Source: an uncultured Prevotellaceae bacterium (lineage in GTDB: Bacteria > Bacteroidota > Bacteroidia > Bacteroidales > Bacteroidaceae). Taken from it: a DNA stretch of 6,089 bases. The stretch lies in contig CALAVF010000229.1 in the NCBI GenBank assembly GCA_937892315.1, forward strand, positions 1-6,089. The letters are read 5' to 3'. Below the pieces are notes generated by a model. That model worked only from the letters and a program-made list of their open reading frames with translations. It had not been told where the DNA came from and did not search any database. This document shows, piece by piece, positions 1 through 6,089 of the stretch. The stretch's first letter is position 1. Each line of letters opens with the position of its first letter. The translations under genes were made by a program, and so were the position numbers.

Positions 1-1655
1 CGCTGGAGCGCGTCGGTGTCGTCCGAAACCCAGAACTCGTCGAAGTAAGGCAAGAGGGCGTAGTTGGCACGGCCGCCACCCGATGCACAGTCCTGAATGA
101 CCACGTCGGGATACTTGTCGCGGATACGCTGGCAGACCTTGATGAGCCCTTCGTGGTAGGCGATGTAGAGGTGGCTCTGGTCTTCCTTGGGGAGATACTG
201 GCTGCCGTGGTTCATCACAGGGGCGTTGGCATCCCATTTGATGTAGGCAATCTCGGGATAGTTGGAAAGGAGGTTGTCCACGATGCCGAAGACGAAGTCC
301 TGCACCTTGGGGTTGGCGAGGTCGAGCACGACCTGAGTGCCGCCACGACCGAGAACAGGCTCACGGCCTGGCGCCTTGAGAATCCAGTCGGGGTGTGCCT
401 CATACAGTTCGGAGGTGGTGTTTGCCATCTCAGGCTCAATCCAGATGCCGAACTTCACGCCGTTCTTCTTGGCATCACGCAGCAGACCTTCGATGCCATC
501 GGGCAGTTTTCGTTTGTCCACCACCCAGTCGCCGAGGGAAGAATTGTCCACGTTGCGAGGATATTTGTCGCCAAACCAGCCGTCGTCCATCACGAAGAGT
601 TCGCCGCCCATCGAGGCGATGTCTGCCATCATCTGGTCCATGCCCTGCTGGTTGATGTCGAAGTAAACGCCTTCCCACGAATTGAGCAGGATGTTACGCT
701 CCTGGTCGCCATGACGCAGTTGATACTTGCGTGCCCAGCGGTGGTAATTGCGAGATGCCCCTGAGAGACCTTCGTGAGTGAAGGTATAAGCCACATGAGG
801 TGTGGTGAGGGTTTCACCTTTCTTCAGGTGATACTCTGAATTGTCGGGGTTGATGCCGGCAAAGTAGTAGTGGTATTCGGTATCGTCGGTGTCGATGGTG
901 ATGCGGAAGTTGCCCGAATACATCAGGGCGGCACCAATCACATCGCCCTCATTTTCACGACCGTAGCCATCAAGAGAGAAGAGCACTTCCTGACGGTCGG
1001 TGGTGGCGTTGCGAAGACCATCCTTATTCTTGATTTCGAGCAGACCGTTGTTCAGTTTCTCGGCGGTAAGTTGCCCCTCGGATGCCCAGGAGCCGTGGAA
1101 GTGGTGTACATAGACATCGCCACGACGGATGGGGAGGCAAGAAGAGTAGAACTGTGTCAAGGTGACGGTGCTCTTCTCGGCGTTGGTCACGTCGGTCCAG
1201 CACTCTATCATGTCCACGTCGCTGTAAGCCTGATAGTAGAGGTGGACGATATTAGGATAGAGGGGGTCTTTCAGCGTGATGGTGAGGCGTTCGCCGGTGC
1301 GAGTGTTGCCGTTGGGGGCTTTCTCGGTCACGGAAGTCTTCTTGTAGTCCTCCACCAAAAGTTGGGTGCTCAGGTTACCATCGGCATGACGCATGGCAAA
1401 GGCGGTCTCGCTCTGGGTGTGGGTGGCACCGTAGGCAGGATAGACCTCGAGGTGGCTCCAGTTGGCGTTGGTAGGCTCAGGCAATGCAGCCAGGTCGCTG
1501 GCACTGAGTCTTTCGCCGTAGTAAACAAATTTGGGTTCGCCACCCTTCCAAAGATTCAGCACCAACGTGTTGTGGGGGGTGGACAACTCCACGTTCTCTG
1601 CCCTCATGGTGAGGCAAAAAACGGAGAGGAGGGAAAAGAGAATGGTTTTCTTCAT
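1..1655 (-). CDS. Alpha-galactosidase, GH36, secreted; 3'-truncated by window edge
   Basis: This hydrolase removes non-reducing alpha-galactosyl residues, here probably the alpha-1,6 side chains of galactomannan oligosaccharides. My translation from ATG 1653-1655 is open without interruption to the left edge, giving 551 residues. A typical GH36 protein has about 720-740, so the C-terminal beta domain is missing. After a signal peptide comes an N-terminal beta-sandwich domain (about 20-310) and then the catalytic barrel. GH36 motifs are MDDGWFG (356-362), GIWIEPEM (403-410), YIKWDAN (471-477, nucleophile D475), CASGGGR (523-529) and SDDTDA (544-549, probable acid/base D545). The 70-residue spacing of D475 and D545 suits the family. 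The start is supported by the signal peptide; M17 would remove it. It lies 27 nt after the isomerase stop, the only clearly exported enzyme in the window. Confidence 0.94.
   Translation of the reverse strand, partial: MKKTILFSLLSVFCLTMRAENVELSTPHNTLVLNLWKGGEPKFVYYGERLSASDLAALPEPTNANWSHLEVYPAYGATHTQSETAFAMRHADGNLSTQLLVEDYKKTSVTEKAPNGNTRTGERLTITLKDPLYPNIVHLYYQAYSDVDMIECWTDVTNAEKSTVTLTQFYSSCLPIRRGDVYVHHFHGSWASEGQLTAEKLNNGLLEIKNKDGLRNATTDRQEVLFSLDGYGRENEGDVIGAALMYSGNFRITIDTDDTEYHYYFAGINPDNSEYHLKKGETLTTPHVAYTFTHEGLSGASRNYHRWARKYQLRHGDQERNILLNSWEGVYFDINQQGMDQMMADIASMGGELFVMDDGWFGDKYPRNVDNSSLGDWVVDKRKLPDGIEGLLRDAKKNGVKFGIWIEPEMANTTSELYEAHPDWILKAPGREPVLGRGGTQVVLDLANPKVQDFVFGIVDNLLSNYPEIAYIKWDANAPVMNHGSQYLPKEDQSHLYIAYHEGLIKVCQRIRDKYPDVVIQDCASGGGRANYALLPYFDEFWVSDDTDALQ
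1599..1655 (-). other. Signal peptide of the GH36 alpha-galactosidase
   Basis: The first 19 residues, MKKTILFSLLSVFCLTMRA, have a positive n-region (KK), a hydrophobic core and a small residue (Ala19) before Glu20, giving a plausible type I cleavage site. The Cys at position 14 is preceded by SVF, a poor lipobox because of the Phe at -1, so a lipoprotein is unlikely. Export to the periplasm is inferred. Confidence 0.8.
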
Positions 1656-1682
1656 GAAGGTATGATTTTAGGGGGTTTATAC

Positions 1683-2639
1683 TTACATCGTGGCGGTGAG
1701 GAATGTGGCGTTGCCGAAAATGTAGAGCGTGTTCTCGGCGGCAGGGACAAGGATGGTCTCGCCCTGACGCACCATCACGCCGTTGATGTTGGCTTCGCCC
1801 CACAGGCAGATGACGATGACGAAAGAGTCAACATGATAGTTGATTTCAACGGCATTCTGCACCACCACACGGTGGACGTTGAAGTAGGGGCACTGGATGA
1901 GCGGCGACTGCGGACGGCTGCTGTCGTAACTGCGTCGATACTCGGGATAGACCTTGTAGTCGATGGCATCCTTGGCTTGCTCCACATGCAGTTCGCGTGG
2001 GTTTCCATCGGCATCGCGGCGGTCATAATCATAGATGCGGTAGGTGATGTCGCTGGTCTCTTGAATCTCTGCGAGAAAATTGCCCGCACCGATGGCATGG
2101 ACACGTCCTGCCGGCAGGAAATAAAGGTCGCCGTCGTGACTCTCGTGGGTGGCAACTACATCCATGAAGTGATTGTTCTTCACCAACCGCTCATAATCGT
2201 CGGGGGTGATGGACTGGCTCAATCCGGAGTAGATGCGAGCGCCTGTGTCGGCACGCATGATGTACCACATCTCGGTCTTGCCCGGACAATGGTGCCGCTG
2301 CTGGGCAAGTTCGTCGTCAGGATGGACCTGCACGGAGAGGTCTTGCTTGGAATCGATAAACTTGATGAGAAGCGGAAACTGGTTGCCGTACTTCTCATAA
2401 ACCTTGTTGCCGACAAGGGCTCCCTTGAAGCGGTCAATCAGTTGCGGCAGGGTCATGCCGAGGTCGTTGTCCTCCAAGAGTCCACGAGGGGCTGTGATGC
2501 TCTCGTGTCCAGGCACACCGCTGATTTCCCAACTTTCGCCAATGTGGGTCAGGTCGGTCTGAATCCCCTTGAAGGCAGCGATTTTCTCGCCGCCCCAGAG
2601 GGTTTCCTTCAAATATGGGGTAAACTTATAAGGTTTCAT
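1683..2639 (-). CDS. manA: Mannose-6-phosphate isomerase, type I (cupin, zinc-dependent)
   Basis: This enzyme interconverts mannose 6-phosphate and fructose 6-phosphate in the cytoplasm. The 318-residue protein has the size of the short bacterial type I enzymes (Bacillus ManA/Pmi-like). It begins MKPYKFTPYLKETLWGG, typical of the family. The zinc ligands are all visible: Q104 and H106 in SVQVHPDDELA, E123 in GKTEMWYI, and H181 in LPAGRVHAIGAG. R201 in TYRIYDYDR is the expected catalytic arginine. The C-terminal cupin-like half runs to the end (INGVMVRQGETILVPAAENTLYIFG, in part). The ATG (2637-2639) follows the epimerase stop by 3 nt and is in the same phase, so translational coupling is likely. 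In context it would use mannose 6-phosphate made from the mannose 1-phosphate released by the GH130 enzyme. A second, housekeeping isomerase gene elsewhere in the genome is likely but cannot be seen here. Confidence 0.95.
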   Translation of the reverse strand: MKPYKFTPYLKETLWGGEKIAAFKGIQTDLTHIGESWEISGVPGHESITAPRGLLEDNDLGMTLPQLIDRFKGALVGNKVYEKYGNQFPLLIKFIDSKQDLSVQVHPDDELAQQRHHCPGKTEMWYIMRADTGARIYSGLSQSITPDDYERLVKNNHFMDVVATHESHDGDLYFLPAGRVHAIGAGNFLAEIQETSDITYRIYDYDRRDADGNPRELHVEQAKDAIDYKVYPEYRRSYDSSRPQSPLIQCPYFNVHRVVVQNAVEINYHVDSFVIVICLWGEANINGVMVRQGETILVPAAENTLYIFGNATFLTATM

Positions 2640-2642
2640 GTC

Positions 2643-3911
2643 TTAAAATCGTTCCATGATTTCGAGGCACATGCGACTGTTGTGGTAAGGACACTTCCAG
2701 AAGCCTGCCTTATCGTCCTTGCGGTTGATGTTGCCTTCGGGGTCACGGCTCCAGAACCACTCGCCGCCCTCGCGGTCGATGAGGTTCGTCTTGATGTACT
2801 CCCAGCAGCGGAGTGCCTTCTCGGCGGCATCGGTGTCGCCAAAATACTGGTAGAGGTTTGCCCAACCCACCACGTTCTCTGCCTGCACCCACCAGTGGCG
2901 GTCCACATCCACGTGGCCCGTATCCACATTGGCTTCGTGCAGCATGGAACCGTCGGGGTTGAGCCCTTTCTCAGAGGCTTTGGCAACGAGGCGGACGATC
3001 GGCTCTACCTTTGCCAGCACGGTAGAGTCGCCCAATACGAGGGCGGCTTCGTGCATCAACCACGAGCACTCGATGTCGTGTCCGTAACTCTCCAACTGCC
3101 CTGCCCCACGTGTCCAGTCCATCTCGAAGAAGAGGTCGAGGTGGTGGGTCGCGGGGTTGAGTATCTTGTCGGTAAAGATGCCGATGAGGTTGCGGACAGC
3201 GGCAGCGACGCGGTCGAGGGTCTCTTGAGGTACGGTGATATTCGTAAGGAGTACCGCACCGATGGAAGGCACATAATCGCACGACTCGGCTCGATGCAGT
3301 TCCTGCAAGCAGCGGAGCAAGTTGGTGTAAGGCTCAATGATGTGCAGGTGGGTGTTCTGCGACTTGGGATAGTTCTCGTCGAGGTCGGAAAGACGCATGT
3401 CGGCGATGGGCTGCCAGTCGCGGGTCGTCGCCTCGATGTAGCCATTGTGCTCATGGTCAAGGGCACGTTCCTCAATCGGGTCGAAGAGGGCGAGGGCGTA
3501 GTCCAATGCTTCGCGGTCTCCTGTGGCACGGACATACTCGCTCAGACCGTAAAGAGCGAAACCGAGGGCATAGAACTGCTTCTTCGTGTCCACAGGGCGA
3601 CCCAGATAGTCGAGTTCCCAGTAGGTGCCACCATATTCCTCGTCGAAAAAGTGCGTCAGGATATAGTCCTTGGCACGCGTGGCAGCCTCCAAATATTCGG
3701 GCTTGCGAAGCACTCGGTAGGCGGCACTGAACGACCACAGGATGCGGGCATTGAGGATGCCGCCCTTGTTGGCGGTGGGCACGAGCGTGCCGTCACCCTT
3801 CATCTGCCCATAGAAGCCGCCGTTCTCGTGGTCCTGCATCTTCGTGAGCCAGAAGGATAGGATGTTGTTTTCCAACACCTCTTGCATCTCTTGTTTTGCT
3901 TGTCTAAACAT
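2643..3911 (-). CDS. Cellobiose 2-epimerase / mannobiose 2-epimerase (AGE superfamily)
   Basis: This cytoplasmic (alpha/alpha)6-barrel enzyme epimerises C2 of the reducing-end sugar of beta-1,4-disaccharides; here the likely reaction is mannobiose to mannosyl-glucose. The 422-residue protein has no signal peptide. Family landmarks are NGGFYG (30-35), NKGGILNARILW (48-59, R56), DTKKQFYALGFALYGLSEY (108-126), DMRLSDLDEN (171-180), NTHLHIIEPYTNLLR (186-200), SYGHDIECSWL (275-285; H278, E281), HWWVQAENVVGW (339-350) and CPYHNSR (407-413, H410). H278 and H410 align with the two general acid/base histidines of characterised cellobiose 2-epimerases, and R56 with the essential Arg. HWWVQAE argues for this family rather than N-acylglucosamine 2-epimerase. 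Spacing from NTHLH to SYGHDIE is about 30 residues longer than I expect, owing to extra sequence near 205-232. The gene starts 4 nt after the symporter stop and ends 3 nt before the isomerase start. Confidence 0.92.
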   Translation of the reverse strand: MFRQAKQEMQEVLENNILSFWLTKMQDHENGGFYGQMKGDGTLVPTANKGGILNARILWSFSAAYRVLRKPEYLEAATRAKDYILTHFFDEEYGGTYWELDYLGRPVDTKKQFYALGFALYGLSEYVRATGDREALDYALALFDPIEERALDHEHNGYIEATTRDWQPIADMRLSDLDENYPKSQNTHLHIIEPYTNLLRCLQELHRAESCDYVPSIGAVLLTNITVPQETLDRVAAAVRNLIGIFTDKILNPATHHLDLFFEMDWTRGAGQLESYGHDIECSWLMHEAALVLGDSTVLAKVEPIVRLVAKASEKGLNPDGSMLHEANVDTGHVDVDRHWWVQAENVVGWANLYQYFGDTDAAEKALRCWEYIKTNLIDREGGEWFWSRDPEGNINRKDDKAGFWKCPYHNSRMCLEIMERF

Positions 3912-3915
3912 GCCT

Positions 3916-5295
3916 TTATTCGGTTACGGTTTTCGTTTTCAAACTGTTCGTGATTTCCGTCATTTTCTTCTTGGTGAGCGGATAAGCGAGCAAGACAATC
4001 AACATGCAGGCAGAGATGCCTGCAGGAATCCAACTCATCGTGAGTTTCATGCCGAGGATGGCACTGTCTGCCTGCTCCATCGCATTGGGCACAAGACCAA
4101 AGGCATCAAAAATCATCAGCACAGCCGAACCAGCCACGGCGCCACCGAGTTTCTGGGCGAAGGAGCCTGACGAGAAGACGAGTCCCGTGCAGTTGGCGTT
4201 GTCCTTCCAGCGAGCATAGTCTGCCACGTCTGCATACATCGACCAAACCAATGGGCTGATGATACCCGTGAAGATGCTGATGATAATCTGGAGCAGCAGC
4301 ATCGTGATGAAACCGCCGTTGGTGCAAGGCACGTAGAAGAAGATGACGCTGAAGATGATGAGGGCGATGGCAGAGAGGATGAACGTCGATTTCTTGCCAA
4401 TCCGTTTGGAGAGTGGCACGGCGGTCACCACGCCAATCATGTTGCACACTTCGCCTACCGCCAGGAACAGCCCTGCGAAGAAGAGGAAGCCTGTGAAGCC
4501 GAGGTTGATGTGTACGTTCTCGCCAATATAGTACTTGAAGTAGTAGGCAACGCTCGAACCACGCACGGTGTTGAACAGGTTGGTGCCCACCGATGCCAAC
4601 GTCAGAATCCACCAAGGCAGGTTGCTCAGCAAGGACTTGAAGTCGTTGCCCAAGCCTGTCGGGGAGACCTTGATGTGCTCCCGTGTCAAAGCGAAACTGG
4701 TCAAGAACAAGACCAGACACATGCAAGCGATGACAATCATGGCGCTCTGCCAACCGTCTGTCAGCGAGCCTGTCACCGTCTTGAAGTAGTCGCACAGAGG
4801 TTCCCAGGCGAAGAGGGCGATGAACGAGCCGCCGTAGGCAAAGAACATGCGGAAACTGGAGAAAACGGTCTTCTCGTTGGTGTCGTCGGTCATCACGCCA
4901 AGCATGGCGCCGTAGGGCACGTTGATGCCCGTGTAGGCAGTCATCATCATGATATAGGTCACGTAGGCCCAGATGAGTTTGCCGCCGTAGTTCAGGTCGG
5001 GCGTGGTGAACAGCAGGATGCCGCAGATGCTGAACAGCGGCGCCACCCACAGCAGATAGGGGCGGTACTTGCCCCAGCGGGTGTTGGTGCGGTCGCTAAT
5101 GATGCCCATCATGGGGTCGCTGACGGCATCCCAAATGCGGGTGATGAACACCAGCACACCAGCGTCGATGAGTGACAACCCGAAAATGTTGCTATAGAAA
5201 AAGGGAAGATAATAAGAGAAGATCTTCCAGAACATAGACGATGACATGTCGCCGAAGCCATAGCCTATTTTTTCAATGAGTTTGGTTTTTGCCAT
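3916..5295 (-). CDS. GPH-family (MelB-like) sugar:cation symporter, probable mannobiose importer
   Basis: This is an inner-membrane secondary transporter of the glycoside-pentoside-hexuronide:cation symporter family, 459 residues, a normal full length. The translation shows about twelve hydrophobic segments. The N-terminal signature ITRIWDAVSDPMMG (51-64) carries D56 and D60, matching the paired cation-site aspartates of MelB. It is followed by the loop SDRTNTRWGKYRP (67-79). NVPYGAM (125-131), YADVADYARWK (354-364) and the Lys-containing AQKLGGAV (380-387) are also typical of the family. The ATG at 5293-5295 is preceded by an A-rich stretch, as is usual in Bacteroidota, and the start MAKTKLIEKIGYGFGDM matches family N-termini. 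Its place between the mannosylglucose phosphorylase and the epimerase points to beta-1,4-mannobiose or mannosyl-glucose as substrate. That specificity is inferred from context, not visible in the sequence. The stop lies 4 nt before the epimerase ATG. Confidence 0.93.
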   Translation of the reverse strand: MAKTKLIEKIGYGFGDMSSSMFWKIFSYYLPFFYSNIFGLSLIDAGVLVFITRIWDAVSDPMMGIISDRTNTRWGKYRPYLLWVAPLFSICGILLFTTPDLNYGGKLIWAYVTYIMMMTAYTGINVPYGAMLGVMTDDTNEKTVFSSFRMFFAYGGSFIALFAWEPLCDYFKTVTGSLTDGWQSAMIVIACMCLVLFLTSFALTREHIKVSPTGLGNDFKSLLSNLPWWILTLASVGTNLFNTVRGSSVAYYFKYYIGENVHINLGFTGFLFFAGLFLAVGEVCNMIGVVTAVPLSKRIGKKSTFILSAIALIIFSVIFFYVPCTNGGFITMLLLQIIISIFTGIISPLVWSMYADVADYARWKDNANCTGLVFSSGSFAQKLGGAVAGSAVLMIFDAFGLVPNAMEQADSAILGMKLTMSWIPAGISACMLIVLLAYPLTKKKMTEITNSLKTKTVTE

Positions 5296-5361
5296 CTTTG
5301 TTTTTAATATTTACAGATTTTCAATTTCGATTGATGGTTTTTCAGTTGACGGATTTCCGGC
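5296..5361 (-). other. AT-rich 66-nt intergenic gap between phosphorylase and symporter genes
   Basis: This is the only long gap in the operon and is much richer in A/T than the genes. It contains a weak 5-bp hairpin (5321-5334, loop of 4) and two adjacent 15-nt imperfect direct repeats. I find no Bacteroidota -7 TAnnTTTG / -33 TTTG pair on the minus strand and no GC-rich stem followed by a T run, so I call neither a promoter nor a terminator. The A-rich end next to the symporter ATG probably serves as its translation initiation region. Confidence 0.6.
5327..5356. repeat. Two tandem 15-nt imperfect direct repeats
   Basis: Units 5327-5341 (tcgattgatggtttt) and 5342-5356 (tcagttgacggattt) match at 11 of 15 positions and lie head to tail in the only long intergenic gap. 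With just two copies this could be chance; no protein binding site is recognised. Confidence 0.3.
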
Positions 5362-6089
5362 TTATTTCTCCTCTCCCCGGTTTTTGGCTATGAGCCGTTT
5401 GATGGTCTCCACCGAGGCGGCGGTGGTCAGACCGTCCTCTGGCGTGTTCATGCAGTAGTCCACCAGCCGTTCGACGGTCGACGTGGCCACGTGCATGCGC
5501 GTGTCGGCCGAGGCGTAGTAGATGAAGACACGGCCTGAAGAAAAGTGGTCACTGTCTTCCTCGTCGGCTATCCAGCCATTGGCAAAAGCCACGTTCATGA
5601 CGTCGCCCAAATACTCGTCACCCTCAGGCACAAGGAAATATCCACCAGGCTGGGCAATGACCTTCGTGGGGTCATCCAGTGCAGTCATATACATATAGAG
5701 TACATAGCGCAGACCATCGGCTGTGGCACGGACGCCATGAGCCAAGTGCAGCCAACCCTTAGGGGTCTTGATGGGGTGCGGACCCTCGCCATTCTTCACC
5801 TCGGTAATGGTGTGATAATGGCGGGCGTTGATAATCTTCTCGTCCTTCACCTCGGCATGGGTGATGTCGTCAACCAGTGCCCAGCCGATGCCGCCACCGG
5901 AGCCGGTATCGATGAAACCATCCTGTGGACGGGTGTAAAAGGCATACTTGCCATCGACAAACTCGGGGTGCAACACCACGTTACGCTGCTGCGAACGGGT
6001 TTTCAGATCAGGCAGACGCTCCCAAGTCTTCAGGTCTTTGGTACGTCCAATCCCTGCCGTAGCGGTAGCAGCACTGAGGTTGCCGGGCT
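5362..6089 (-). CDS. 4-O-beta-D-mannosyl-D-glucose phosphorylase (GH130), 5'-truncated by window edge
   Basis: This cytoplasmic enzyme phosphorolyses mannosyl-beta-1,4-glucose to alpha-mannose 1-phosphate and glucose. The reading frame is open to the right edge (first full codon at 6087-6085) and ends at TAA 5362-5364, leaving 241 C-terminal residues. The family is about 390 residues, so roughly 150 are missing, including the region expected to hold the catalytic Asp. Visible GH130 subfamily 1 hallmarks are RNVVLHPEF (from visible residue 35), [28 protein letters not shown] (100-108), LHLAHGVR and [15 protein letters not shown]. The conserved Arg, His and Lys residues in these blocks are the expected phosphate and substrate ligands (family knowledge). 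A GTG at 5979 is not the start, because homologous sequence continues upstream of it. An acidic stretch around visible residues 174-186 looks longer than in the relatives I remember. The downstream symporter and epimerase are the classic partners of this phosphorylase. Mannooligosaccharide phosphorylase (GH130_2) is the less likely alternative. Confidence 0.93.
   Translation of the reverse strand, partial: PGNLSAATATAGIGRTKDLKTWERLPDLKTRSQQRNVVLHPEFVDGKYAFYTRPQDGFIDTGSGGGIGWALVDDITHAEVKDEKIINARHYHTITEVKNGEGPHPIKTPKGWLHLAHGVRATADGLRYVLYMYMTALDDPTKVIAQPGGYFLVPEGDEYLGDVMNVAFANGWIADEEDSDHFSSGRVFIYYASADTRMHVATSTVERLVDYCMNTPEDGLTTAASVETIKRLIAKNRGEEK

Noticed and set aside
153..764. A 203-codon plus-strand open frame
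   Set aside because: It is antisense to the GH36 barrel region, whose minus-strand translation carries all the catalytic motifs; same codon-usage artefact.
1..1655. Possible pseudogene, because only short minus-strand frames are evident in this region at first sight
   Set aside because: Codon-by-codon translation from 1655 shows an uninterrupted frame with no stop or frameshift; the gene simply runs off the left edge.
1656..1682. Possible terminator or promoter between isomerase and alpha-galactosidase
   Set aside because: The 27-nt gap has a short C run but no inverted repeat and no TAnnTTTG element, so it looks like an ordinary intra-operon spacer.
870..3860. A 996-codon open frame on the plus strand across three genes
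   Set aside because: It is an antisense shadow. The alpha-galactosidase, isomerase and epimerase all share one phase (their gaps of 27 and 3 nt are multiples of three), and the plus frame reads the exact reverse complement of their codons. It stays open simply because TTA, CTA and TCA codons are avoided there. The translation resembles no protein family I recognise.
4106..5050. A 314-codon minus-strand open frame overlapping the symporter
   Set aside because: It is an out-of-frame reading of the symporter gene with an Arg/His/Leu-rich, low-quality translation. The in-frame product has clear GPH signatures and membrane segments.
4510..5175. A 221-codon plus-strand open frame
   Set aside because: It lies wholly antisense to the symporter, and its translation (rich in His, Gln, Val and Ala) shows no recognisable domain.
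5977..5979. GTG at 5979 as the start of a short 205-residue protein
   Set aside because: The frame is open upstream to the window edge and the upstream residues ([20 protein letters not shown]) are typical GH130 sequence, so the GTG is an internal valine codon.

Overview
The window is a slice of a beta-mannan/galactomannan utilisation operon from a Bacteroidales bacterium. Protein sequences resemble Bacteroides and Prevotella relatives, G+C is moderate (about mid-50s by eye), upstream regions are A-rich with no strong Shine-Dalgarno sequences, and the phosphorylase-symporter-epimerase order matches the described mannan-catabolic cluster of Bacteroides fragilis. Prevotellaceae is my best guess at family, held loosely.

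All five genes lie on the minus strand and read from right to left. First is the C-terminal 241 residues of a GH130 4-O-beta-D-mannosyl-D-glucose phosphorylase (6089-5362, entering from outside the window). Next come a GPH-family sugar:cation symporter (5295-3916), a cellobiose 2-epimerase-type enzyme (3911-2643), a type I mannose-6-phosphate isomerase (2639-1683), and the N-terminal 551 residues of a secreted GH36 alpha-galactosidase (1655 to the left edge). Gaps are 66, 4, 3 and 27 nt, so one polycistronic transcript is likely. Its promoter must lie beyond the right edge. I see no internal promoter, terminator, RNA gene, mobile element or CRISPR array.

The genes fit one pathway. The alpha-galactosidase trims galactose side chains from galactomanno-oligosaccharides in the periplasm, and the symporter carries mannobiose or a similar disaccharide inward. 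The epimerase converts the reducing-end mannose of mannobiose to glucose, giving mannosyl-glucose. The GH130 enzyme then phosphorolyses this to mannose 1-phosphate and glucose. After a phosphomannomutase step (no such gene in this window), the isomerase turns mannose 6-phosphate into fructose 6-phosphate. This pathway is known, not novel. The main points for a second look are an apparent insertion of about 30 residues in the epimerase, a smaller acidic insertion in the GH130 enzyme, the inclusion of the isomerase in the operon, and the odd AT-rich 66-nt gap.
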